Positions 55,591-64,000 of a DNA stretch of 64,000 nt are shown here, piece after piece. Source of the stretch: JBGPTK01 sp963797765. Lineage in GTDB: Bacteria > Acidobacteriota > Terriglobia > Acidiferrales > UBA7541. How positions within the stretch are numbered: the stretch's first letter is position 1; every line of letters begins with the position of its first letter. Under the pieces are notes generated by a model. That model made no database searches, had not been told where the DNA came from, and was given only the letters and a program-made list of their open reading frames with translations. Both the position numbers and the translations under genes were made by a program. The DNA is taken from positions 868,001 to 932,000 of the forward strand of contig CAWCQU010000003.1 in assembly GCA_963797765.1 (NCBI GenBank), read 5' to 3'.

Positions 55591-58500
55591 CTAGCGCCCC
55601 ACCAGTACGAAAGCGCCCCAGTAAAACGGCAGATCCTTCCCGTAGCGCTGGCGCACAGTCTCCCGCTCTTTTATTTGCGCCTGCCGCAACGCTTCATGCT
55701 TGTCGAGCCCGCCCAGCCATTTTTGATAGAACAGCGCCATCAATTCCTGGGTCTCCCGGTCGGGCACCGACCACATGCTCATGAGTACCGACTCAGCGCC
55801 GGCTTCCTGTAAGCCGCGCCTCAACCCGAATACTCCTTCGCCGTTTTTCTGCTCGCCTAACCCCGTTTCGCATGCGCTCAGGACCACCAGTTCGGTGCCT
55901 TGCAATTCCAATTGCGCAGTTTGATACGCCGTCATCACCCCGTCGTCCAGGCCCTCTGCGGGTGCCGCGCCGGTCTGCGCTCGATCCGCTCCCGCGAAAA
56001 AAAGTCCCGAACGCAGCATCGGGTCTGCCAAGCCCACCTGTTGCTCGCCGGACGGGATCTTTTCTTGAGCAACCTCGCGATCCGAAAGAAAAAATCCATG
56101 CGTGGCCACATGCACCACTCGCGGGTTGCGTTGGCGGACGAGTGCCTCTTCCAGCGCCATTTCACCTGTGTAGGATTCCACTTGCCATCCTGCTTCCTTC
56201 AGTGTTTTCGCCACCATCTCGACTTCTACTTGCGTGGAGGGAAGCGGAGGCAGTCGCCCACCGGTTCCGCCCACGGATCTCATTCCCCTCCCGGCGGCAG
56301 TCACAATCTCACGTGTTTGTTTTATCTCGCCGCGCTTTCAGTTTCTCCAGGGCTGCGCGCTGCTCTTGCTCGCTCATTTCAAATTTTGGATTTCCCAGCA
56401 GCACGGCCGTCTTGGTGGTTGTCGAGCGTGCGGGCCGCAACAGGTCCTTCGTGCTGTTCAGCGGCCGCAAATCATATTTCTCCAGCAGCAACTGGCCGGA
56501 TTCATCCGCGAAAAGGCCCAGCGGAATCTGATTCAGAACGCCATCGGGCGCAAGGTAAACGCGCTTTGCGCCCGCCAGCGCGGGCTCCAGCGGCTTCCAA
56601 AACGACTGGTAGGCAGCGAAGCTAGATCCTGCGGCGGCGGGCTTCGCCGCTTCCTTTTCCTTCGTCAGCACAACGCCGCGTGTCGCTCCCACGCTTGCGC
56701 GAAATTCCGCAACCGGCGTTGTTTCCATTTTTTGCGCGTCGCCCAGCAGCACGAAGCTGGGCATCGTCGAGCGTGGCGTCACCACCAGCGCCATATAGAT
56801 AAACGTGCTGGTGAATTTCTTGCCGTCGTGAAACTGAAATCTTACATATTCAACCGCCGCATCCCCCGGCCGCAATGCTTTTTGAACGTCCTGCCAACGC
56901 GCGCCAGCCAGGCTGGCCTGCTCGCCAAACGAACTTACCCGCCGCGCCAGTTGCTGTTCCAATTCGTTGGCTTCGGCATTCACTTTTGCTTGCCGCTCTT
57001 GCCACCCCTGCGGCCGCGCCGTCGCGATCTGCGACGCTTCGTTCTTCTTAGCCGTCAGATCGTTCAGCAATTTCACGGTTTGCGGATCACCGCTGTTCGT
57101 CACTTGTGCGCGAAGCGCGGCCACGCTGGTCCCGACCAGGCCCTTTTGCCACAAAAACACGTCGTAAACCCGGCCCGCGATTGCCGGATCGTTGGTCCTT
57201 TGCGCCGTCGCATAGCTGAAATAGGCGGGGAACACGTTTTGCACCGTGGCAAGAAACTGCAGGCGGTCCTTTTCGCTCATGTAAGCAAAGCCGTATTGGA
57301 ATCGTTTGTGGGTAATCTCCAGGCTGCGCTCAAACAGCGGTCCGGCGTCTGCATCCCGGCCCCAAGCCCGGTAGAGCAGCGCCAGATTAATTAAATTCTT
57401 CGCCAAGTCGGGATGATCCGGGCCCAGCGCTTTTTCGTCGATCGCGATGGCGCGCTTGTAGAGCGGTTCCGCCTCCGCGAATCGGCCCTGATTTTTGTAG
57501 CATGCGGCGAGATTGTTCAGGCCCGTGGCAACCCGGATGTGGTCGGGCCCCAGCGCCTTCACGACGACCGTCAACGAACGTTTGTAAAGAGGCTCGGCCT
57601 CCTGGAGCCGCCCCTGCGCTTCATACACTCCCGCAAGCAAATTCAGAATCGCGGCCACCGTTGTGTGGTTCGGCCCCAATGCCTTCTCATCAATCGCCAG
57701 AGCGCGCTTCAAAAGCGGTTCAGCTTGCGTATATTTTCCTTCAGCGTCGTAAAGCGCCGACAGGACCAACAAATTCGTCGCCACACTCGGATGCTCGGGT
57801 CCCAGCACTTTTTCATAAGCCGCCAGCGCGCGCTTCATCAGCGGCTCCGCCTCCCCAAATCGCCCTTGTGTTTCGTAAAGCAACGCCAGGTTGTCTAGCG
57901 CGGTGGCCACCGTCGGATGCTCCGGCCCCAGCGTTTTCTCGTAAATAGCCAGCGCACGCCTCAATAACGGTTCAGCCTCACCGTACCGCCCTTGGTCGAT
58001 CGTAAAGCTCGGCCAGTCCATTCAGTTGATTGGCCACCGCGGGATTATCCGGGCCCAACGCTTTCTCGTCGATCGCGAGAGCACCCTTGTATAACTGTTC
58101 GGATTCAACGTAGCGGCCTTGATCGTTGTACAGCATCGCTAGATTGTGCAGATCGGTCGCAAATCCTGGATTCGCAGGGCCCAGCGCTTTCTCATCGATC
58201 ACGAGCGCGCGTTTGTAAAGCGGCTCAGCCTCTCCATAACGTCCCTGCTTGGTATAGAGCAATGCCAAATTGTTCAGGTCGCCGGCAACATCGGGATGAT
58301 TCGGTCCCAATGCTTTCTCATTGCCCGCCAGCGCTTGCTTGTAATACGTCTCTGCTTCGGCGTACCGTCCCTGACCGTCATAAATCGACGCCAGATTATT
58401 TTCCATCGCGGCGACGCCCGGGTGATCCGGGCCCAATGCTTTCATACCGATCGCCAGGGCGCGTTTTAACAACTCCTCGGCCTCTGCGAACTTTCCCATC

Positions 58501-58754
58501 TCCGAGTAAATGGTCCCCAAGCGGTTCAACGCCGCGGAAGTGATCGGATGTTCAGGACCGAAAGTAGCTTCTGCAACGCGCACCGCTTCCTGAGCTGCTG
58601 TTGCGGCCTCCCCATATTTTCCTTGTTTCTCGAGTTGAGCAGCCTGCGCGTTCAGAGCCTTCCATCGAGCTTCCTGCGCCAAGCACGGATCCGTCGCCGC
58701 CAGAATGGCGCACAAAAAGATCACATAGTCAGCGATACGCAACCAGCGCTGCAT
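55591..58754 (-). CDS. Secreted TPR-CHAT protein, frameshifted twice
   Basis: A protein of about 1053 residues beginning with a signal peptide (YVIFLCAILAATDPCLAQ). About eleven 42-residue kinesin-light-chain-type TPRs follow (each with LGPDHP-like caps and GRYGEAEPLYKRAL), then a linker and a C-terminal CHAT domain. The CHAT caspase-like dyad is the histidine in VVHVATHGFF and the cysteine in VLSACETGLG. The frame is broken by an extra base near 58000 (inside LYDDQGRYGEAEP) and another near 56311 (after ARRDKT, before TREIVTAAGRG). Removing both leaves a whole number of codons. ATG 58754 follows AAGGAG; ATG 58784 is an alternative. The physiological substrate is unknown. Confidence 0.86.
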
Positions 58755-58929
58755 GGACGGCTCCTTGGAAGTGTCGAACATCAATCTCCGGCAACCGGTC
58801 GGAATTCGCCGGCGCGATCCATCAGCATTAAGTTCAGGCCAGATTCTAAACCTAATGACGTGAATTTTTCATGCGCTGCAGGTTAGTATCAACTGGCTTT
58901 CCAATCCATGTTTTTTGAGGAGGACGCTT

Positions 58930-59323
58930 ATGGCTTCCTTGCCGGACAACGGGCTAGTTCACCTGAGGAGTCCCTACTCAGTTCCAGAAACGCTCAAGCG
59001 GCTGGAGTCCGTCTTGCATGCCAAGAATCTTACCGTCTTTGCGCGGATCGATCACAGCGACGAAGCCGCAAAGGCCGGTCTGACGATGCGCCGCACAAGT
59101 CATCATTTTCGGAAGTCCCAAAGCGGGCACGCCTCTGATGGTTGCTTCTCCAACTCTCGCCATTGATCTGCCGTTCAAAGCCTTGGCGTGGGAAGATGTG
59201 GATGGAAAAGTCTGGCTTACCAGCAATAGTCCTGAGTATCTGAAACTGCGCCACCAGATTCCCGGGGAGTTGGTGAAGAATCTCGCCGGTGTCGCCGGGG
59301 TCCTGGAAAAGGCTGTGGAATAG
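58930..59323 (+). CDS. DUF302 family protein, frameshifted once
   Basis: A 130-residue protein of the DUF302 family: MASLPDNGLVHLRSPYSVPE, then LKRLESVLHAKNLTVFARID. An extra A at about 59097 breaks the frame after MRRT. Correcting it restores VIIFGSPKAGTPLMVASPTL and AIDLPFKALAWEDVDGKVWL through to LEKAVE. The length (394 nt = 131 codons + 1) agrees with one inserted base. GAGGAGG lies upstream of the ATG. It is divergent from TPR-CHAT. Function unknown. Confidence 0.85.
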
Positions 59324-59427
59324 CCCGTACGCAGCACCCGCATTTCCGGTGGCGCACGGCTTTTCCTGGGAAGTTGCCGCTACCGGAGCGATGGCGCCTC
59401 ACGGTTTTTGTTACACTACGCACTCGG

Positions 59428-60609
59428 ATGTCTACGACAATCGAAACCATCAGCGCGAATCGCGCCCGCATCGAATCGGTCGACATCGTTCGTGGCGTCA
59501 TCATGATCCTGATGGCGCTCGATCATGTCCGCGATTTCTTTGGCAATGGCGCCATCAGCCCCACCAATCTTAACCAAACCACCGCCGCTCTTTTTTTTAC
59601 CCGCTGGATCACCCATTTTTGCGCGCCTGTTTTCTTTCTGCTCACCGGAACCGGCGCCTATCTTTCGCTCAAACGAAAATCCAAACGGGAACTCTCGCGG
59701 TTCCTTTTTACGCGAGGCCTGTGGCTGATCTTTCTCGAAATCGGAATTTTCCGCTGCTTGGGGATTCAGTTCAATTTCGATTATCGCCTGACGGTGCTTA
59801 CGGTGTTGTGGGCGCTGGGCTGGGCAATGATTGTGCTTTCGGGGCTCGTTTACCTTCCCACTTTCTGGGTAACCATCATCGGCGTGGTGATGATTGCTGG
59901 TCACAATTTGCTCGATTCGATCCAGTCGGCGAATCCCGTTTGGACCATCCTGCACTCGCTCAATTTCTTGCTGAACACTCCTCAGCACTCTGTTTTCGTC
60001 GCGTACGTGCTCATCCCGTGGGTTGGAGTGACGGCCGCGGGTTATGGTCTCGGACAAATTTACAGTTGGGCGGCGAATCGGCGGATCACTTTTCTCTCGC
60101 GCTCAGGTCTCGGCCTGATCGCTGCTTTCTTGGTGCTTCGCGCGATTAATATTTATGGCGATCCATTTCGCTGGTCGATTCAAAAATCCACTTTGTTCAC
60201 GGTGATCTCTTTTCTAAACACCACAAAATATCCGCCGTCATTGCTGTTTCTTCTGATGACGCTCGGTCCCACAATGCTGTTTCTAAGGGCGCTCGATGGC
60301 AGAACGCCTGCATTCCTGCGCCCCGCGCTCACCATCGGCAAAGTCCCGATGTTTTATTACTTGCTGCACTTTCCGCTGATCCATCTGATTGCCATCGCCT
60401 TTTGCTACTTCCGCTACGGAGCGATCCACTGGATGTTTCAATCGCCAAACCTCGGTGAATATCCCATCACTCAGCCGCCCGGCTGGGGCTATTCGCTTCC
60501 AATCTCATATCTGATCTGGGCCGTCGTCGTTCTGGCCCTCTATCCCCTCTGCCGCTGGTTCGCCGCCGTAAAGCAGCGCCGCGCCGACCCCTGGCTGAGT
60601 TATTTCTGA
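59428..60609 (+). CDS. DUF1624/heparan-alpha-glucosaminide N-acetyltransferase-like membrane protein
   Basis: A 393-residue polytopic protein with about 10 hydrophobic helices. The N-terminal RIESVDIVRGVIMILMALDH, then VRDFFG, is typical of the DUF1624/HGSNAT-like family, with the conserved histidine in that motif. Members transfer acetyl groups across membranes; the substrate is not evident. ATG 59428 begins MSTTIETISANRAR; codons open from 59374 are less likely. It lies 104 bp after the DUF302 gene, possibly in its transcript. Confidence 0.82.
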   Translation: MSTTIETISANRARIESVDIVRGVIMILMALDHVRDFFGNGAISPTNLNQTTAALFFTRWITHFCAPVFFLLTGTGAYLSLKRKSKRELSRFLFTRGLWLIFLEIGIFRCLGIQFNFDYRLTVLTVLWALGWAMIVLSGLVYLPTFWVTIIGVVMIAGHNLLDSIQSANPVWTILHSLNFLLNTPQHSVFVAYVLIPWVGVTAAGYGLGQIYSWAANRRITFLSRSGLGLIAAFLVLRAINIYGDPFRWSIQKSTLFTVISFLNTTKYPPSLLFLLMTLGPTMLFLRALDGRTPAFLRPALTIGKVPMFYYLLHFPLIHLIAIAFCYFRYGAIHWMFQSPNLGEYPITQPPGWGYSLPISYLIWAVVVLALYPLCRWFAAVKQRRADPWLSYF

Positions 60610-60677
60610 ACGATTGAGATACTGGGCGAATCGCACGCTCGTGCACACGCGCCATAGTTCACAGACAACCACGCCAA

Positions 60678-61241
60678 TCAAGCTGCCAGGTATTTCTTAA
60701 GCGGCTCCCAATATCTCTCGTGCCATCCGGAATACAGGTGTCCATAATTGCCTTCCGGAAATCCCGTGTGGTCGAGAACCAGTTTGGTCTGATTGCCTTG
60801 TCCTTTCAGTTCGAACTTAACAAGCGTATAAACTCCCGGCTCCCAATACGCCGGGCGCCATGCCTGCACGATGCGCTGGTTGCCCACCAATTCGATGTTC
60901 CGGCCTTCGATTTTTCCGCCGAACATCTTAAATGCGCCGCCCGCATCGCGGCTGATCTCGGCTGGCTCGCCGGAGAAGGCGCTGAACTGCTTGGAGTCGA
61001 GTAAGATTTCATAAATGCGCTGCGGGCTGGCGTTGAGATCGATTTCCTGGTGCAGGGAAGTGCGCAATCCTTCGGCGCCGGTGCTCGGCTTCTCTTCCAT
61101 TTTCGGTTGCTTCTGTTGTGGCTTGCCCCAAACAGCCGGAACAGCGGCCAGGCTTCCCAACGCGATTGCGAAACCGGCAATTGCTTCGCGCCTTGTGGGC
61201 AATTCTGTCACCGCTCTTGCGCTCTTTTTCTCGATCATCAC
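60678..61241 (-). CDS. SRPBCC/AHSA1-like protein with Tat-type signal
   Basis: This 187-residue protein has an N-terminal twin-arginine-like signal (LPTRREAIAGFAIALGSLAA) followed by a START/SRPBCC fold (HQEIDLNASPQRIYEILLDS, then KIEGRNIELVGNQRIVQAW). AHSA1-type residues are visible in LVLDHTGFPEGNYGHLYSGW. An exported SRPBCC protein is unusual. It is divergent from the TetR gene. Confidence 0.82.
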   Translation of the reverse strand: MMIEKKSARAVTELPTRREAIAGFAIALGSLAAVPAVWGKPQQKQPKMEEKPSTGAEGLRTSLHQEIDLNASPQRIYEILLDSKQFSAFSGEPAEISRDAGGAFKMFGGKIEGRNIELVGNQRIVQAWRPAYWEPGVYTLVKFELKGQGNQTKLVLDHTGFPEGNYGHLYSGWHERYWEPLKKYLAA

Positions 61242-61292
61242 ACCCCTCCCATGTTTTTACATTGCAACATTCCCGCATCAGACCACGCGACT

Positions 61293-61316
61293 AAAATATG
61301 TTCAAGATCATATTTT
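61293..61316. promoter_or_regulatory. Candidate operator palindrome in the SRPBCC/TetR divergent region
   Basis: A perfect inverted repeat AAAATATG-N8-CATATTTT lies between the divergent SRPBCC and TetR genes, 59 bp before the TetR start. Size and place suit a TetR dimer site that would regulate both genes; binding is inference. Confidence 0.45.
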
Positions 61317-61375
61317 GCTGGAAAGGGAACTGGGTTCCGAGTGATACTCCAGCGCTTCCGAAGCAAGGAGGAACA

Positions 61376-62026
61376 ATGCCCTACGCCGCCGGTCACCGTT
61401 CTGAAGTAAAAGAGAAGATCATCCAAAGCGCGCGCAGGCTGTTCAATCGCTACGGCTTTGAAAATGTCTCTCTCAATCAAATCATGGCGGGCGCCGGCCT
61501 TACGCATGGCGGCTTCTACAGCTATTTCAAAAGCAAAAGCGACCTCTACACCGAAGTCTTAGGGTGCTTCTTCACCGATCCCAATTGGAAGAGTTGCTGG
61601 GAAGGTGTGGAAGTGGATCTTTCCTCCGCCGATGTGGGTCCGCAAGTCGTCCGCGCCTATCTCTCGCGTCAGCATTTCGAGGATGTCGAGAATTCCTGTC
61701 CCATGGTCGCGTTGCCAAGCGACGTCACCCGAAGCAGCGAGAGCGCTAAGGGCGCTTTCGAGACGATCTTCAAAGCAATGGTCAGCGTCCTCGAGCGCAG
61801 TTCAACGGAAAATGGCCAGTCTCGCCATGCCACAGCCCAAGCCATCGCTGCATTGTGCGTCGGAGGCATGGTTCTCGCTCGCGCCATGCGTCACCGCGCT
61901 ATCGCGGACCAATTGCGCGACGCATGCATGGCCGTCGCGCTCCAGCTAGGCGGCTGGGACAAACAGCCCAAACCCAAGAACAGCAGTGTCAAACGCCCTC
62001 AGGCGCTCCGGGCAGCCGCGCATTAG
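61376..62026 (+). CDS. TetR/AcrR family transcriptional regulator
   Basis: A 216-residue regulator. The N-terminal helix-turn-helix is VSLNQIMAGAGLTHGGFYSY, followed by FKSKSDLY; the C-terminal ligand domain contains ENSCPMVALPSDV. ATG 61376 with AAGGAGG is chosen over the codon at 61298. The divergent SRPBCC gene is the likely target. Confidence 0.9.
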   Translation: MPYAAGHRSEVKEKIIQSARRLFNRYGFENVSLNQIMAGAGLTHGGFYSYFKSKSDLYTEVLGCFFTDPNWKSCWEGVEVDLSSADVGPQVVRAYLSRQHFEDVENSCPMVALPSDVTRSSESAKGAFETIFKAMVSVLERSSTENGQSRHATAQAIAALCVGGMVLARAMRHRAIADQLRDACMAVALQLGGWDKQPKPKNSSVKRPQALRAAAH

Positions 62027-62051
62027 CCCGCAACGTCTATTTGGGTTGGTC

Positions 62052-62078
62052 GTGTAGCGCCGCCCTTCAGGGCGGCAT
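62052..62078 (+). repeat. Dispersed hairpin repeat, family D copy 3
   Basis: GTGTAGCGCCGCCCTTCAGG followed by GCGGCAT. A hairpin with arms GCCGCCCT and AGGGCGGC. It matches 14307-14356 (minus) at both ends and lies just after the TetR stop. Confidence 0.65.
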
Positions 62079-62144
62079 CTTGAACAGCGGGAGGTTCGGC
62101 GGCGATTGAATTACGCCACGCGTCCCCGTATCCTAGAGTGTCGA

Positions 62145-63782
62145 ATGAAAATAGCTCTCGCCCAATTCAATCCCACGGTCGGCGATTTCGAAGGCAATGC
62201 CGCCCGCATCGTCCAGCTATCTCATGAGGCGAAAGGCCGCGGCGCTCACCTGGTGGTCTTTTCCGAGCTTTGCCTGTGCGGCTATCCTCCCCAGGATTTG
62301 CTCGAGCGCCCCGCCTTCCTCGACCGCAATCTCAAAGCCCTGAAAAATCTCGCTCGGGATGTTGCCATGCCCTCCATCGTCGGTTACGTCGGCCGGGCCC
62401 AGGACGACACGGGCAAGCCCGTCGCCAATTGCGCCGCCTTGATAGCCGACGGCGAAATTGTCTTCGAACAGCGAAAAATGCTTTTGCCCACGTACGACGT
62501 GTTCGACGAATCGCGCTATTTTCAGCCCGCGCATTCCCAGCATATTGTTCCGCTGTGTGGCCAAAAACTTGGCATCACCATTTGTGAGGATTCCTGGAAC
62601 GACAAACACTTTTGGGCCCAGCGCCTCTACGATCGCGATCCCATTGCCGAACTGGTCGGGCAGGGAACTACGGTCCTGATCAATATTTCCTCCTCTCCCT
62701 TCACCATCGATAAACGCGGCCTGCGCTTTGACATGTTGAAGGCCATCGCCCGCGAACACCGCGTGCCGGTCGTCTACGTCAATCAAGTTGGCGGAAACGA
62801 TAGCCTTGTTTTCGACGGCTCGAGCGTCGTCATCACTCCCGACGGCCGCATCGCCGCCCTCGCAAAATCATTCGACGAAGATTTGGTCCTGTTCGATTCC
62901 GTTACGGGAACCGGCGACGTTCGCCCCCAGCCTGCCGACGAACTCGAAGCCATCTATCGCGCTCTGGTCTGCGGTACAAGGGATTACGTGCGCAAGTGTG
63001 GTTTTAAGAAGGTCGTCGTTGGCCTTAGCGGCGGAGTCGATTCGGCCCTCGTCGCCACTATTGCCACGGATGCTCTGGGGCCCGGGAACGTTCTCGGTGT
63101 TGGCATGCCCAGTCCTTATTCCTCCGAGGGAAGCTTGCGCGATGCCCGCCAACTGGCCGAAAATCTGAAATGCGAATTCATGGTTCTCCCGATTGCCGAA
63201 ATTTTCGATTCCTATCGTCACATTCTGAAGCCAGCATTCGCGGGACGTCCCGAAGACGTCGCCGAGGAAAATATTCAAGCCCGCATTCGCGGCAATCTCC
63301 TGATGGCGCTCTCCAATAAATTTGGCTCGCTGGTCCTCAGCACCGGAAATAAATCCGAAATGGCTGTCGGTTATTGCACTCTCTATGGAGACATGGCGGG
63401 GGGCCTCGCGGTTATTTCCGACGTTCCCAAGACAATCGTCTACGAGCTAACCAAATTCAGAAATCGCAGCAGGGAAGTCATCCCCCAGTCGACTCTCACA
63501 AAACCGCCTTCCGCCGAACTGCGCCCCAACCAATTGGATTCGGATTCCCTGCCGCCATACGATGTGTTGGACCGCATTCTGAAATCGTATGTCGAGGATC
63601 TGCAAAGCCCCGAAGAAATTGCTGATCATTACGGCTTTGCACTCGACCTGGTCCGCCGCATCGCCAAAATGGTCGACCAGAACGAATACAAGCGCAAACA
63701 AGCTCCCCCTGGACTAAAAGTCACCACCAAAGCCTTCAGCGTTGGCCGCCGTTTCCCCTTGGCCCAAAAGTACGCAGTCTGA
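62145..63782 (+). CDS. nadE: Glutamine-hydrolysing NAD+ synthase
   Basis: NadE makes NAD from nicotinate adenine dinucleotide. The 545-residue protein fuses a nitrilase-type glutaminase (E in FSELCLCGYPPQDLLER, K in EQRKMLLPTYDVFDESRYF, C in ITICEDSWND) to an ATP-pyrophosphatase synthetase with the P-loop GLSGGVDSALVATI and ILSTGNKSEMAVGYCTLYGD-like segment. ATG 62145 begins MKIALAQFNPTVGDFEG; codons open from 62106 are excluded by family length. Confidence 0.95.
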   Translation: MKIALAQFNPTVGDFEGNAARIVQLSHEAKGRGAHLVVFSELCLCGYPPQDLLERPAFLDRNLKALKNLARDVAMPSIVGYVGRAQDDTGKPVANCAALIADGEIVFEQRKMLLPTYDVFDESRYFQPAHSQHIVPLCGQKLGITICEDSWNDKHFWAQRLYDRDPIAELVGQGTTVLINISSSPFTIDKRGLRFDMLKAIAREHRVPVVYVNQVGGNDSLVFDGSSVVITPDGRIAALAKSFDEDLVLFDSVTGTGDVRPQPADELEAIYRALVCGTRDYVRKCGFKKVVVGLSGGVDSALVATIATDALGPGNVLGVGMPSPYSSEGSLRDARQLAENLKCEFMVLPIAEIFDSYRHILKPAFAGRPEDVAEENIQARIRGNLLMALSNKFGSLVLSTGNKSEMAVGYCTLYGDMAGGLAVISDVPKTIVYELTKFRNRSREVIPQSTLTKPPSAELRPNQLDSDSLPPYDVLDRILKSYVEDLQSPEEIADHYGFALDLVRRIAKMVDQNEYKRKQAPPGLKVTTKAFSVGRRFPLAQKYAV

Positions 63783-63944
63783 TCTTTTCAGTAGCTAAGC
63801 CTCGCCTCGAAAGCGTCTCCGGCATTTCTCACAGGTGGTCACAATTAAAGTTAAACACCTTTGATTCTTTCTCTCATATAAAAACTGGAGCTTTGCCCTC
63901 GATCTCAGGTAAATTGCATTCCTGTCATTGGAGGAATAAATCGC

Positions 63945-64000
63945 ATGCTGCGAAAAATATCTCTTCTATTCTTACTCGCAACTCTAAACGCCTCTGCACA
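63945..64000 (+). CDS. Start of a secreted protein (cut by window end)
   Basis: GGAGGAATAAATCGC precedes an ATG at 63945. The 18 visible codons read MLRKISLLFLLATLNASA, a signal peptide. Nothing more can be said. Confidence 0.55.
   Translation, partial: MLRKISLLFLLATLNASA

Noticed and set aside
55600..58760. Regular 126-bp periodicity
   Set aside because: Reflects 42-residue TPR units in the encoded protein, not a CRISPR or satellite repeat.

Overview
The window reads as a chromosomal segment of a Gram-negative, moderately GC-rich bacterium, most likely an Acidobacteriota (Terriglobia-like). The main clues are a gene of the secreted VWFA-related family expanded in Acidobacteria, LpxD (outer-membrane lipid A), BshC (bacillithiol), a Ccm cytochrome c maturation cluster with a CXXXY-type CcmE, and a cytochrome b6/subunit IV-like quinol oxidase with an octahaem cytochrome c. 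I see no rRNA, tRNA, CRISPR array, integrase-bearing island or insertion sequence.

Layout. 0.1-9 kb: DapA-like aldolase, a broken VWFA gene (minus), bshC, lacD-type aldolase, yjbQ, hemW, threonine aldolase. 9-15 kb: acyl-CoA dehydrogenase, meaB GTPase, MBL hydrolase, mtnP, PfkB kinase, MgtC. 15-22 kb: a cell-wall recycling run (LD-carboxypeptidase, mpl), an M61 protease, plsC, lpxD (minus), a hypothetical gene. 22-31 kb: murJ, xer recombinase, CCA-adding/poly(A) polymerase, dnaE, accA. 31-33 kb: small uncharacterised genes. 33-52 kb: a respiratory block with ccmE-F-H-I, a membrane protein, ccmA-B-C-D, hemH, then Rieske, cytochrome b6, subunit IV and octahaem cytochrome c, then a cupredoxin lipoprotein, ctaA, ctaB, and small membrane proteins (one DUF420, one HEAT-lipoyl). 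52-55 kb: ferredoxin, NAD-type isocitrate dehydrogenase, an A-type Fe-S carrier, a small basic protein, an RRM protein. 55-64 kb: a secreted TPR-CHAT protein, DUF302, a DUF1624-type acyltransferase, an SRPBCC protein, a TetR regulator, nadE and the start of a further secreted protein.

The 33-52 kb block is functionally coherent. Ferrochelatase makes haem, Ccm attaches it to c-type cytochromes, the bc-like complex carries eight CXXCH sites, and CtaB/CtaA make haem O/A for a terminal oxidase that is not in this window.

Two patterns cut across the window. First, six genes (VWFA, mtnP, mpl, cupredoxin, TPR-CHAT, DUF302) carry twelve single-base indels in all, ten of them insertions. Each reading frame is restored by one-base corrections, and the net lengths agree. 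This looks more like sequence error than decay, and it produces one false gene fusion (cupredoxin-CtaA). Second, several families of short palindromic intergenic repeats recur, mostly just past stop codons.
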